Assembly (NCBI RefSeq): GCF_021474405.1
Contig: NZ_JAKEIO010000008.1
Location: 1 to 64,000 of the forward strand
Length of the DNA: 64,000 bases
Reading direction: 5' to 3'
From: [Streptosporangium] indianense
Lineage (GTDB): Bacteria; Actinomycetota; Actinomycetes; Streptomycetales; Streptomycetaceae
The position numbers and the translations under genes are program-made. The first letter of the stretch is position 1; each line of letters begins with the position of its first letter. Shown in pieces: positions 39,275 through 47,885 of this stretch. A model generated the notes under the pieces. It had not been told where the DNA came from. It searched no databases and was given only the letters and a program-made list of their open reading frames with translations.

Positions 39275-39865
39275 GCTGCAACACCCCGGGGGACGTCCCC
39301 CGTACCCCCGGACGTACGTCCGCGGCTGACCGTGCTCTCCGGCCCCTCCGGGGTCGGCAAGAGCACGGTCGTCGCTCATATGCGCAAGGAACACCCCGAG
39401 GTCTGGCTCTCCGTGTCGGCCACGACCCGCAAGCCCCGCCCCGGCGAGCAGCACGGAGTCCACTACTTCTTCGTCTCCGACGACGAGATGGACAAGCTGA
39501 TCGCCAACGGGGAACTGCTGGAGTGGGCCGAGTTCGCCGGCAACCGCTACGGCACGCCGCGCGCGGCCGTGCAGGAGCGTCTGGAGAACGGCGAGCCCGT
39601 CCTCCTCGAGATCGACCTGCAGGGCGCCCGACTGGTCCGCGAGTCGATGCCCGAGGCCCAGCTGGTGTTCCTGGCTCCCCCCTCCTGGGAGGAGCTCGTG
39701 CGCAGACTCACCGGGCGGGGCACCGAACCGCCCGAGGTGATCGAGCGCCGGCTCGACGCGGCGAAGATCGAACTCGCGGCGGAGCCGGAGTTCGACACCA
39801 CCCTGGTCAACACCTCCGTCGAGGACGTGGCGCGCGAGCTGCTAGCCTTGATGGACGTCGTGTGA
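39272..39865 (+). CDS. gmk: Guanylate kinase
   Basis: Phosphorylates GMP to GDP, and also affects (p)ppGpp supply. It has 197 residues with P-loop GPSGVGKST at 24-32 and the GMP-binding [19 protein letters not shown] segment. It starts at ATG 39272. There is no ribosome-binding site, and a -10-like element abuts the start, so it may be leaderless. rpoZ follows 68 bp later. Confidence 0.95.
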   Translation: MAATPRGTSPVPPDVRPRLTVLSGPSGVGKSTVVAHMRKEHPEVWLSVSATTRKPRPGEQHGVHYFFVSDDEMDKLIANGELLEWAEFAGNRYGTPRAAVQERLENGEPVLLEIDLQGARLVRESMPEAQLVFLAPPSWEELVRRLTGRGTEPPEVIERRLDAAKIELAAEPEFDTTLVNTSVEDVARELLALMDVV

Positions 39866-39933
39866 CCATCGCTGATCGTCACGGTCGGCCGATCACCCCG
39901 ACAGAATCTTTCCCATCCATCGGAAGGTAGAGC

Positions 39934-40206
39934 GTGTCCTCTTCCATCTCCGCGCCCGAGGGCATCATCAACCCGCCGATCGACGAGCTCCTCGAGGCCA
40001 CCGACTCGAAGTACAGCCTCGTGATCTACGCGGCCAAGCGTGCCCGCCAGATCAACGCGTACTACTCGCAGCTCGGTGAGGGTCTCCTCGAGTACGTCGG
40101 TCCTCTCGTCGACACCCACGTCCACGAGAAGCCGCTCTCGATCGCCCTCCGCGAGATCAACGCGGGGCTCCTGACGTCCGAGGCCGTCGAGGGCCCGGCG
40201 CAGTAA
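39934..40206 (+). CDS. rpoZ: RNA polymerase omega subunit
   Basis: Small subunit that helps beta-prime fold and join RNA polymerase. The 90-residue length is usual for actinobacteria; the conserved [17 protein letters not shown] segment is present. GTG start at 39934 with a GGAAGG box. The gmk-rpoZ-coaBC order is typical of actinobacteria. A terminator follows before coaBC. Confidence 0.96.
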   Translation: MSSSISAPEGIINPPIDELLEATDSKYSLVIYAAKRARQINAYYSQLGEGLLEYVGPLVDTHVHEKPLSIALREINAGLLTSEAVEGPAQ

Positions 40207-40235
40207 GCAGGATTTACAGCTTCACGCTGACTTGT

Positions 40236-40270
40236 CCACAGGCCCGGCAGGCCGACTGCCGGGCCTGTGG
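40236..40270 (+). terminator. Terminator after rpoZ
   Basis: A perfect 15-bp stem (40236-40250 with 40256-40270) with a 5-base loop and a TGTGT tail, 30 bp after the rpoZ stop. Confidence 0.85.
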
Positions 40271-40320
40271 TGTGTCATGGAGTCGTACGGTGTGCCGGTT
40301 GCCGAGGTCCGGGGAGAGAC

Positions 40321-41523
40321 GTGGACAAGCCGAAGGTCGTTCTGGGGGTCAGCGGTGGCATCGCCGCGTACAAGGCCTGTGAGCTGCTGCGGCGGCTGAC
40401 GGAGTCGGGCCACGACGTGCGCGTGGTGCCCACCGCCTCCGCGCTGCACTTCGTCGGCGCCGCCACTTGGTCCGCGCTCTCCGGCCACCCGGTCTCCACC
40501 GAGGTCTGGGACGACGTGCACGAGGTCCCGCACGTGCGCATCGGCCAGCACGCCGACCTGGTCGTCGTCGCCCCCGCCACCGCCGACATGCTCGCCAAGG
40601 CGGCCCACGGCCTCGCCGACGACCTCCTCACCAACACGCTGCTCACCGCCCGATGTCCGGTGGTCTTCGCGCCCGCCATGCACACGGAGATGTGGGAGCA
40701 CCCGGCCACCCAGGAGAACGTGGCGACGCTGCGCCGCCGCGGCGCCCTCGTCATCGAGCCGGCCGTGGGCCGCCTCACGGGCGTCGACACCGGCAAGGGC
40801 CGGCTGCCCGACCCGGGCGAGATCTTCGAGGTCTGCCGCCGCGTGCTGGCCAGGGGCGTCACCGAGCCCGACCTCACGGGCCGGCACGTCGTCGTCAGCG
40901 CCGGTGGCACCCGCGAGCCCCTGGACCCCGTCCGGTTCCTCGGCAACCGCTCCTCCGGCAAGCAGGGCTACGCCCTCGCCCGCACCGCCGCCGCCCGCGG
41001 CGCCCGCGTCACGCTGATCGCGGCCAACAGCACCCTGCCCGCCCCCGCCGGCGTCGACGTCGTCCCGGTCGGCACCGCCGTGCAGCTGCGCGAGGCCGTG
41101 CTGCGCGCCGCCCCCGACGCCGACGCCGTGGTGATGGCGGCCGCGGTGGCGGACTTCCGCCCCGCGGCGTACGCGGCCGGGAAGATCAAGAAGAAGGACG
41201 GGCAGGAGCCGGAGCCGATCACCCTGGTGCGCAATCCGGACGTCCTCGCGGAGATATCCGCGGACCGGGCCCGCGCCGGACAGGTGATCGTCGGCTTCGC
41301 CGCCGAGACGGACGACGTCCTCGCCAACGGCCGCGCCAAGCTCAAGCGCAAGGGCTGCGACCTGCTGGTCGTGAACGAGGTGGGCGAGCGCAAGACCTTC
41401 GGCTCCGAGGAGAACGAGGCGGTCGTGCTCGGCGCCGACGGCAGCGAGACCGCCGTGGCGCACGGGCCCAAGGAAGCCCTGGCCGAGACCGTCTGGGACC
41501 TGGTGGCCGAGCGCCTGCGCTGA
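40321..41523 (+). CDS. coaBC: Bifunctional phosphopantothenoylcysteine decarboxylase/phosphopantothenate-cysteine ligase
   Basis: Two steps of coenzyme A synthesis in one protein. It has 400 residues: an N-terminal flavin decarboxylase domain (CoaC, about 1-190; [15 protein letters not shown] and [12 protein letters not shown]) and a C-terminal ligase domain (Coa[25 protein letters not shown]). GTG at 40321 with GGGGAGAG just upstream. It lies between rpoZ and metK. Confidence 0.95.
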   Translation: MDKPKVVLGVSGGIAAYKACELLRRLTESGHDVRVVPTASALHFVGAATWSALSGHPVSTEVWDDVHEVPHVRIGQHADLVVVAPATADMLAKAAHGLADDLLTNTLLTARCPVVFAPAMHTEMWEHPATQENVATLRRRGALVIEPAVGRLTGVDTGKGRLPDPGEIFEVCRRVLARGVTEPDLTGRHVVVSAGGTREPLDPVRFLGNRSSGKQGYALARTAAARGARVTLIAANSTLPAPAGVDVVPVGTAVQLREAVLRAAPDADAVVMAAAVADFRPAAYAAGKIKKKDGQEPEPITLVRNPDVLAEISADRARAGQVIVGFAAETDDVLANGRAKLKRKGCDLLVVNEVGERKTFGSEENEAVVLGADGSETAVAHGPKEALAETVWDLVAERLR

Positions 41524-41619
41524 GGCCCGAGCGCCCCCGGCCCGCTCGAAAACGGGTCGACCCGGGCGTGGCGCCTCTGGCCAACGTCGCTCGCCATTGG
41601 GCAGAATGCCCGTGCCGCA

Positions 41620-41717
41620 GGTCACAGCACTCCCGAGTGGCGAGACAGGGGGACCGTGGCCGAAGCGTGACCCGTAAACTGTTCCACGGACGGCGCCGGG
41701 TGCAGCCCCCGCCGTCC
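41620..41717 (+). promoter_or_regulatory. Structured 5' region of metK
   Basis: Between coaBC and metK (236 bp) GGTCAC (41620-41625) can pair with GTGACC (41667-41672), enclosing a small CACT/AGTG hairpin. A second hairpin pairs GGACGGCG (41688-41695) with CGCCGTCC (41710-41717). I could not match this to the SAM-I, SAM-II or SAM-IV patterns I know. It may be a promoter region with chance stems or an unclassified leader. Confidence 0.35.
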
Positions 41718-41759
41718 GCCAATGATCAGCCAGCAGCCGCTGCAACCTCAGGGAGCGTT

Positions 41760-42968
41760 GTGTCCCGTCGCCTTTTCACCTCGGAGTCCGTGACCGAGGG
41801 TCACCCCGACAAGATCGCTGACCAGATCAGCGACACCATTCTCGACGCGCTCCTGCGCGAGGACCCGTCCTCGCGGGTCGCCGTCGAGACCCTGATCACG
41901 ACCGGCCTGGTGCACGTGGCCGGCGAGGTCACGACCAAGACGTACGCGGACATCGCGACGCTGGTCCGGAACAAGATCCTCGAGATCGGCTACGACTCCT
42001 CCAAGAAGGGCTTCGACGGCGCGTCCTGCGGCGTGTCCGTGTCCATCGGCGCGCAGTCCCCGGACATCGCCCAGGGCGTGGACACGGCCTACGAGAAGCG
42101 CGTCGAGGGCGACGAGGACGAGCTCGACAAGCAGGGCGCCGGCGACCAGGGGCTGATGTTCGGCTACGCGACGGACGAGACGCCCACGCTGATGCCGCTG
42201 CCGATCTTCCTGGCCCACCGCCTGTCGAAGCGGCTGTCCGACGTGCGCAAGAACGGCACCATCCCCTACCTGCGCCCGGACGGCAAGACCCAGGTCACCA
42301 TCGAGTACGACGGTGACAAGGCGGTCCGTCTGGACACCGTCGTGGTCTCCTCGCAGCACGCCTCCGACATCGACCTGGACTCGCTGCTGGCTCCGGACAT
42401 CAAGGAGTTCGTGGTCGAGCCCGAGCTGAAGGCCCTCCTCGACGACGGCATCAAGCTCGACACGGAGAACTACCGGCTTCTGGTCAACCCCACCGGCCGC
42501 TTCGAGATCGGCGGCCCGATGGGTGACGCCGGCCTGACCGGCCGCAAGATCATCATCGACACCTACGGCGGCATGGCCCGCCACGGCGGCGGTGCGTTCT
42601 CCGGCAAGGACCCGTCCAAGGTCGACCGCTCCGCGGCGTACGCGATGCGCTGGGTCGCGAAGAACGTGGTCGCCGCGGGTCTCGCCACCCGCTGCGAGGT
42701 CCAGGTCGCGTACGCGATCGGCAAGGCCGAGCCGGTGGGTCTGTTCGTCGAGACCTTCGGCACCGCCAAGGTCGACACGGACCGGATCGAGAAGGCGATC
42801 GACGAGGTCTTCGACCTCCGCCCGGCCGCCATCATCCGCGACCTCGACCTGCTCCGCCCGATCTACTCCCAGACCGCGGCGTACGGCCACTTCGGCCGCG
42901 AGCTCCCCGACTTCACCTGGGAGCGCACGGACCGCGTGGACGCGCTGCGCAAGGCGGCGGGGGTGTAG
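41760..42968 (+). CDS. metK: S-adenosylmethionine synthetase
   Basis: Makes S-adenosylmethionine, the methyl donor; in Streptomyces its overproduction stimulates antibiotic synthesis. The 402-residue length is normal. The methionine-binding [20 protein letters not shown], the ATP-binding [12 protein letters not shown] and the phosphate-binding [16 protein letters not shown] are intact. GTG at 41760 with AGGGAG upstream. A strong terminator follows. Confidence 0.97.
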   Translation: MSRRLFTSESVTEGHPDKIADQISDTILDALLREDPSSRVAVETLITTGLVHVAGEVTTKTYADIATLVRNKILEIGYDSSKKGFDGASCGVSVSIGAQSPDIAQGVDTAYEKRVEGDEDELDKQGAGDQGLMFGYATDETPTLMPLPIFLAHRLSKRLSDVRKNGTIPYLRPDGKTQVTIEYDGDKAVRLDTVVVSSQHASDIDLDSLLAPDIKEFVVEPELKALLDDGIKLDTENYRLLVNPTGRFEIGGPMGDAGLTGRKIIIDTYGGMARHGGGAFSGKDPSKVDRSAAYAMRWVAKNVVAAGLATRCEVQVAYAIGKAEPVGLFVETFGTAKVDTDRIEKAIDEVFDLRPAAIIRDLDLLRPIYSQTAAYGHFGRELPDFTWERTDRVDALRKAAGV

Positions 42969-42990
42969 TTCCCGGTTCCACGGCGTCGTG

Positions 42991-43026
42991 ACGAGGCCCG
43001 GCCCCCTTCGGGGAGCCGGGCCTCGT
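42991..43026 (+). terminator. Terminator after metK
   Basis: A stem of about 16 bp closed by a TTCG tetraloop (42991-43006 with 43011-43026, one mismatch), 22 bp after the metK stop. Confidence 0.85.
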
Positions 43027-43156
43027 CGTGCCGCCCGGGGTCCCGTTTCCTCCGCACCTGTCGTCTTCCTACGCACCTGTCGTCTCCTCTGAGCGGGCAA
43101 AACGGTTCGCGGGCAGCGACGGGCGGTCCCTACGCTGAGCGCGTGCCGGGGCGCCC

Positions 43157-43222
43157 GGTGCGAAGGCGACGGATACTTCTGGCTCACAGGAGCCTCGCGG
43201 GTTCGAATCCCGCCGCCGGCCG
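43157..43222 (+). pseudogene. tRNA-like remnant with variable and T arms
   Basis: GGCTC-ACAG-GAGCC (43181-43194) is a class II variable arm, followed by a perfect T-arm GCGGG-TTCGAAT-CCCGC (43197-43213) and a 7-base acceptor strand CGCCGGC (43214-43220). Upstream an AAGGCGACGGAT segment looks like the end of a D-stem and start of an anticodon stem, but the anticodon loop and 3' anticodon stem are missing. It therefore looks like a Ser/Leu-type tRNA with an internal deletion. Confidence 0.55.
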
Positions 43223-43232
43223 GGCCGTGCCC

Positions 43233-43265
43233 GGCGGCGTGGCCGAGTGGTCCAAGGCGGGTGAA
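43233..43265 (+). pseudogene. 5' half of a class II tRNA, out of order
   Basis: GGCGGCG (43233-43239), T8-G9 and a canonical D-arm (GCC at 43242-43244, GGC at 43257-43259, with the GTGG and AA signatures between) match the start of a Ser/Leu tRNA. No T-arm follows, and the downstream sequence runs into the priA start. It lies 13 bases after the 3' remnant, giving a 3'-half then 5'-half order. Confidence 0.5.
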
Positions 43266-43329
43266 CGCCGTCGCCACCGGGGAACTCGGGCGCTGCCGGT
43301 TGTCAGTGGCGTTTGGTAAGAATGCAAGC

Positions 43330-45501
43330 GTGAGCAGCGAGAACGAACAGGCGGGGCGGGGTGCACAGGGTGCTCCGCCCGAGCAGCTCGCGCTCATCCG
43401 GGACAGTGTGCGCAAGGCCGCCACGCCCCGGGCCAAGCCGCGGACCTGGCGGGGGGCCGCGCTCGCCAAGGAGCTGCCCGTCGCGCGGGTCCTCGTCGAC
43501 AAGGGCGTGCTCCACCTAGACCGGTACTTCGACTACGCCGTGCCCGAGGAGCTGGACGCGGACGCCCAGCCGGGGGTGCGGGTGCGGGTCCGGTTCGGGG
43601 CCGGGCGGCATCGCGTGCGTGAAGGGCGGCGCGAGGGCGGCGGGCTGATCGACGGGTACCTCGTCGAGCGGCTGCCCGAGTCCGACTACTCCGGGCCGCT
43701 GGCCGCCCTGGCCCAGGTCGTGTCGCCCGAGCGGGTGCTCAGCGGGGAACTGCTGGGGCTGGCCCGGGCGGTCGCCGACCGGTACGCCGGCAGTCTCGCC
43801 GACGTCCTGCAGCTCGCCGTCCCGCCGCGCAACGCCCGCGCCGAGCAGCGGTCCTCACCCGACCCGCTGCCCCCGCCCCCGGCGCCCCACGCGGGCTCCT
43901 GGCAGCGGTACGAGCGGGGTACGGCCTTCCTGGAGTCCCTGGCCGCCGGCGGGGCGCCCCGGGCCGTGTGGAACGCGTTGCCCGGGCCGCAGTGGAGCGA
44001 GGAGCTGGCGCGGGCCGTCGCCGCGACGCTGGCCTCCGGGCGCGGGGCGCTCGCCGTCCTGCCCGACGGGCGGGCGGTCGCCCGGGTCGACGCCGCTCTG
44101 ACCTCCTTGCTGGGGGAGGGGCGGCACGCGGTGCTCACCGCCGACGCCGGCCCCGAGAAGCGATACGCGCAGTGGCTCGCGGTGCGGCGCGGATCCGTGC
44201 GGGCCGTGATCGGGACCAGAGCCGCCATGTTCGCGCCGGTCCAGGACCTCGGTCTGGTCGCCCTCTGGGACGACGGCGACGACAGCCACAGCGAACAGCA
44301 CGCCCCGCAGCCGCACGCCCGCGAGGTGCTCCTGCTGCGCGCCGCCCAGGAAAAGTGCGGCTTCCTGCTGGGGAGCTGGGGCTGCACGGTGGAGGCCGCG
44401 CAGCTCGTCGAGAGCGGCTGGGCGCGGCCGCTCGTCGCCGGGCGGGAGCAGGTGCGCCAAGCGGCCCCGCTCGTACGGACCGTCGGGGACCAGGACCTCG
44501 CCCGGGACGAGGCCGCCCGGGCCGCCCGGCTGCCGACCCTCGCCTGGCAGGCCGTCAGGGACGGTCTGCGGACCGGCCCGGTGCTGGTGCAGGTGCCCCG
44601 CAGGGGATACGTGCCGCGCATGGCCTGTGCCGACTGCCGGGCACCCGCGCGCTGCCGGCACTGCTCCGGGCCGCTGGAGGCGCCGGACGGCGGTGCCCTG
44701 AACTGCGGGTGGTGCGGGCGCGAGGAGAGCCGCTGGCACTGCCCGGACTGCGGGTCCTTCCGGCTGCGCGCCTCGGTCGTCGGGGCCCGGCGGACCGCCG
44801 AGGAACTGGGCCGGGCCTTCCCCGCCGTCCCCGTGCGCACCTCGGGGCGCGAGCACGTGCTCGACACGGTGCCGGAGGCGCCCGCGCTGGTGGTGAGCAC
44901 GCCGGGGGCCGAGCCGGTCGCCGAGGGCGGGTACGCGGCGGCGCTGCTGCTGGACGGGTGGGCCATGCTCGGGCGGCCCGACCTGCGGGCTGGGGAGGAC
45001 GCGCTGCGGCGGTGGATCGCGGCCGCGTCCCTCGTGCGGCCCCAGTCGGCCGGGGGCACCGTGGTGGTCGTGGCCGAGCCGACGCTGCGGCCCGTGCAGG
45101 CGCTCGTCCGCTGGGATCCCGTCGGGCACGCGGTGCGCGAACTCGCCGAGCGGGCCGAACTGGGCTTTCCGCCGGTGTCGCGGATGGCGGCCGTGTCGGG
45201 GCCGCCGGAGGCGCTGGCCGACTTCCTCCGGGCGGCCGAACTGCCGCCCGAGGCGGAGGTGTTGGGGCCGGTGCCGTTGCCCGTGTCCGCCGCCGGGCGA
45301 CCGCGGCGCACGGGGGCGCCACCGCCCGGGGAGCAATGGGAGAGGGCCCTGCTGCGGGTGCCGCCGGGCAGGGGCGCCGCGCTGGCGGCCGCACTCAAGG
45401 CCGCGCAGGCCGCGCGGATGGCCCGGGGGAGCGGCGGGGGAGCCGGTACCGGTGCCGGGGCTGGGGTCTGGGTGCGGATCGACCCGGCCGACATCGGGTG
45501 A
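43330..45501 (+). CDS. priA: PriA-like primosomal protein without helicase motifs
   Basis: Counterpart of the replication-restart protein PriA. It has 723 residues: an N-terminal DNA-binding region (VLVDKGVLHLDRYFDYAVPEEL) and a zinc-binding region with four cysteine pairs (about 433-476). The helicase motifs are degraded: there is no Walker A GxGKT, and the DExH position reads WDDGDDSHSEQ. Actinobacterial PriA is generally considered to lack helicase activity. GTG at 43330; TAAGAAT lies about 8 bases upstream with no ribosome-binding site, so it may be leaderless. Confidence 0.9.
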   Translation: MSSENEQAGRGAQGAPPEQLALIRDSVRKAATPRAKPRTWRGAALAKELPVARVLVDKGVLHLDRYFDYAVPEELDADAQPGVRVRVRFGAGRHRVREGRREGGGLIDGYLVERLPESDYSGPLAALAQVVSPERVLSGELLGLARAVADRYAGSLADVLQLAVPPRNARAEQRSSPDPLPPPPAPHAGSWQRYERGTAFLESLAAGGAPRAVWNALPGPQWSEELARAVAATLASGRGALAVLPDGRAVARVDAALTSLLGEGRHAVLTADAGPEKRYAQWLAVRRGSVRAVIGTRAAMFAPVQDLGLVALWDDGDDSHSEQHAPQPHAREVLLLRAAQEKCGFLLGSWGCTVEAAQLVESGWARPLVAGREQVRQAAPLVRTVGDQDLARDEAARAARLPTLAWQAVRDGLRTGPVLVQVPRRGYVPRMACADCRAPARCRHCSGPLEAPDGGALNCGWCGREESRWHCPDCGSFRLRASVVGARRTAEELGRAFPAVPVRTSGREHVLDTVPEAPALVVSTPGAEPVAEGGYAAALLLDGWAMLGRPDLRAGEDALRRWIAAASLVRPQSAGGTVVVVAEPTLRPVQALVRWDPVGHAVRELAERAELGFPPVSRMAAVSGPPEALADFLRAAELPPEAEVLGPVPLPVSAAGRPRRTGAPPPGEQWERALLRVPPGRGAALAAALKAAQAARMARGSGGGAGTGAGAGVWVRIDPADIG

Positions 45502-45722
45502 GCGGACGGCGGAGTGGCCCGTTTCTCCAAGGGTGTCTTCCCGGTCCCGAGGCGTGCCTCGGGAGACTGTCTCCGGCCCCGGGGTGTGCTCATGGCGTCC
45601 TGTGCCGTGCTGGGCGACGTCGGGTCGGCCGTCCTGAACGGAGGGGGCACGTCCGGCCGGATTCCGGCCCGGTACGCGGCTGCCCTCCCGGAGATGTTCC
45701 GAGAGGGCGGAGCAGGGGGTCG
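45502..45722. other. Gap between priA and the convergent small gene
   Basis: About 220 bp with no gene I can support. CCCTC...GAGGG complementary arms near 45683-45707 could form a weak two-way terminator. Confidence 0.3.
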
Positions 45723-46268
45723 TCAGCCGTTGCGCGGGCCCGGGAAGGCCGTCGGCCTGACCTCGTCGCGGAGGGAGGGGCTGCCGGCCGTCGGCTGCGT
45801 GGGCATGGAGCGGGCCGCGGGGACCGTCGGCACCGTGGGCAGGCCGGTGGTCACGTTGACCGAGCGGCCGCCCGTCGGCTCCGGCGTGCGCTCCGGCTCG
45901 GGCGCGGCCGTCTGGGCCGTGTTCCGGCGGGCGCCGTAACGGCGGTGGACCGCCTGTTTGGTGACCCCGAGTGCGGAACCCACCGCGTCCCACGAGAAGC
46001 CGAGTGAGCGGTCGAAGTCCACGGCCGCCGTGACCAGGGTCTCGACGCTGTCCCGCAGCTCCTGGGCGAGACGTACCGTCGGGGCGGGAGCGCGTCCGTA
46101 GACGACGAAGCCCGTGGAGGGACCGGAGCGGCGCGGGCGGTAGACGTTGCCCAACTGGGCGGTGAGGGTGCGCAGTGCGTCCACCTGCCGGCGGACCCGC
46201 TCGATGTCCCGCACCAGCAAGTGCAGGCTGGCCCGAGCCTGGGCGTCGTGGGTTGCATGGTCGGCCAT
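45723..46268 (-). CDS. Small protein with a helix-turn-helix-like segment
   Basis: A 181-residue protein of unknown function. The N-terminal half is helical ([22 protein letters not shown]), and the middle carries [21 protein letters not shown], which reads as a helix-turn-helix near residues 93-115. The C-terminus is disordered and rich in Pro, Thr and Arg. It may be a DNA-binding regulator. The ATG at 46268 follows AGAGG at a good distance; a TTG six bases earlier is less likely. Divergent from fmt. Confidence 0.75.
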   Translation of the reverse strand: MADHATHDAQARASLHLLVRDIERVRRQVDALRTLTAQLGNVYRPRRSGPSTGFVVYGRAPAPTVRLAQELRDSVETLVTAAVDFDRSLGFSWDAVGSALGVTKQAVHRRYGARRNTAQTAAPEPERTPEPTGGRSVNVTTGLPTVPTVPAARSMPTQPTAGSPSLRDEVRPTAFPGPRNG

Positions 46269-46592
46269 GAACAAGCCTCTCGAACCGGCGTTGAAAGGAA
46301 TGGGCCGCGTCGCGGCCCGTTGTGGTCAACTCTGTCTTGACAACGCGGATCCGCTCCGCGGGTCACGGTGTGGGGGCGCGGGAGCGTATGCGTGCGCCCG
46401 TTTGCGCCGGGTGTGCGCCTTCCGTCGTCGATCTTTGGTTCTTCGGCCTTCCGCCCGCGTACCGCCCGTGACTGTCCGTCAGGAGACGGGCTCTCCCGTG
46501 GGGCCGGGCGCCGTCCGCGGCTTTCCCTCTCCCGGCTCATAGACTTGGGCGTTGCCCGTCACCGTCCCCGCCCGAGAGGCCCCCACCACCCC
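46269..46592. promoter_or_regulatory. Divergent promoter region between the HTH gene and fmt
   Basis: No gene is seen in these 324 bp. GTCAA (46325-46329) and TTGAC (46337-46341) form an inverted repeat 57 bases upstream of the minus-strand gene, extended by GTTGT/AAC bases; it may be an operator for that HTH protein. The rest is GC-rich with a CGTGCGCCC-rich stretch that I cannot interpret. Confidence 0.35.
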
Positions 46593-47525
46593 ATGAAGCT
46601 CGTCTTCGCCGGTACACCCGAGGTCGCCGTTCCCGCTCTGGACGCTCTGCTCGCCTCCGGGCGGCACGAGGTGGCCGCCGTCGTCACGCGGCCCGACGCC
46701 CCGGCCGGGCGGGGACGCCGGCTCGTCGCGTCGCCCGTCGCCGAGCGGGCGGAGGAGGCCGGGATCGAGGTGCTGAAGCCCGCGAAGCCGAAGGACCCCG
46801 AGTTCCTGGAGCGGCTGCGGGAGATCGGGCCGGACTGCTGCCCCGTCGTCGCCTACGGCGCGCTGCTGCCCCGGGTGGCCCTCGACATCCCCGCGCACGG
46901 CTGGGTCAACCTGCACTTCTCCCTGCTGCCGGCCTGGCGCGGTGCCGCGCCCGTGCAGCACGCCATCATGGCCGGCGACGAGATCACCGGGGCGTCCACC
47001 TTCCTGATCGAGGAGGGGCTCGACTCGGGCCCGGTGTACGGGACGGTGACCGAGGAGATCCGGGCGACCGACACCAGCGGGGACCTGCTGACGCGGCTCG
47101 CCTTCGCCGGTGCCGGGCTGCTCGTGGCGACCATGGACGGCATCGAGGACGGCACCCTGAAGGCCGTACCGCAGCCGGCCGACGGGATCAGCCTCGCCCC
47201 GAAGGTGAACGTCGAGGACGCGCACCTGGACTGGAACGCGCCCGCGCTGCGGGTCGACCGGATGGTGCGGGGCTGCACTCCGGCCCCCGGCGCCTGGACC
47301 ACGTTCCGCGGTGAGCGGCTCAAGCTCATCCAGGTCGCCCCCGTGCCCGACCGGACGGACCTCGCCCCGGGGCAGATCGCCGCCGGGAAGAACAACGTGT
47401 ACGCCGGCACCGGCTCGTACGCCGTCGAGCTGCTGTGGGTGCAGGCCCAGGGCAAGAAGCCGATGCGGGCGGCGGACTGGGCCCGCGGCGTCCGGATCGG
47501 CGAGGGCGAGCAGCTCGGAGGCTGA
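46593..47525 (+). CDS. fmt: Methionyl-tRNA formyltransferase
   Basis: Formylates initiator Met-tRNA. The 310-residue length is normal. The catalytic residues N106 and H108 (VNLHFSLLP) and D144 ([11 protein letters not shown]) match the E. coli enzyme in number and spacing. ATG at 46593 with GAGAGG about 15 bases before. def is not in the window; rsmB is downstream after a repeat tract, the usual fmt-rsmB pairing. Confidence 0.95.
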   Translation: MKLVFAGTPEVAVPALDALLASGRHEVAAVVTRPDAPAGRGRRLVASPVAERAEEAGIEVLKPAKPKDPEFLERLREIGPDCCPVVAYGALLPRVALDIPAHGWVNLHFSLLPAWRGAAPVQHAIMAGDEITGASTFLIEEGLDSGPVYGTVTEEIRATDTSGDLLTRLAFAGAGLLVATMDGIEDGTLKAVPQPADGISLAPKVNVEDAHLDWNAPALRVDRMVRGCTPAPGAWTTFRGERLKLIQVAPVPDRTDLAPGQIAAGKNNVYAGTGSYAVELLWVQAQGKKPMRAADWARGVRIGEGEQLGG

Positions 47526-47715
47526 AGCCATGCAGGACCCTGCACGTGGCCCCGCCCGGTCCGGAAGGTGAAGCCGCGCAGGGCCCTGCCCGTGGTCTCG
47601 CCCAGCCCGGAAGCCGAAGCCGGGCAGGGCCTGTACGTGATCCCGCCCTGCTCGGAAGCAGTGAAGCAGTGAAGCCGTGAAGCCGGGCAGGCCAGGCCCC
47701 GCACCGGCCCCGCCC
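47524..47715 (+). repeat. 46-bp tandem repeat between fmt and rsmB
   Basis: Copies begin with GAAGCC at 47524, 47570 and 47616, each of 46 bp, sharing the order GAAGCC-GCAGG-CCTGC-CGTG-CCCGCC-CGGAAG. A fourth, partial copy begins at 47679 after an 8-base stutter (GAAGCAGT, then GAAGCCGT, from 47663). The copies differ at several positions, so the array is not newly formed. No protein is clearly encoded. Confidence 0.7.
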
Positions 47716-47885
47716 CGGCTACGGCTTCCCCAGGCCTCTCCCTGCGGCTGCCCCCAGCCCTCCGCGTAGCCGCTCCCGGACGCACACCACTGCCGTCCCG
47801 GACGCCGCCCACCGCCGCTCCCCCCCCCCACCCGGCGGCGTAGGCTGGACGGCGCACTTCTTCTCACCCCCGGAGCACCTTTTTC
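47716..47885 (+). promoter_or_regulatory. Promoter region of rsmB
   Basis: This holds a C-run of nine or ten bases near 47821-47831 and TAGGCT (47840-47845) as a candidate -10. GGAG at 47871-47874 is a good Shine-Dalgarno sequence for the rsmB GTG. Confidence 0.45.

Noticed and set aside
41524..41759. SAM-I/SAM-IV riboswitch before metK
   Set aside because: The conserved cores I know for those families are not present; only unassigned stems are reported.
45514..45939. 141-residue plus-strand frame after priA
   Set aside because: More than half is antisense to the minus-strand HTH gene and the composition is that of noncoding GC-rich DNA.
47526..47885. Coding sequence in the repeat tract on either strand
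   Set aside because: Frames across it change with each 46-bp unit because 46 is not a multiple of three.
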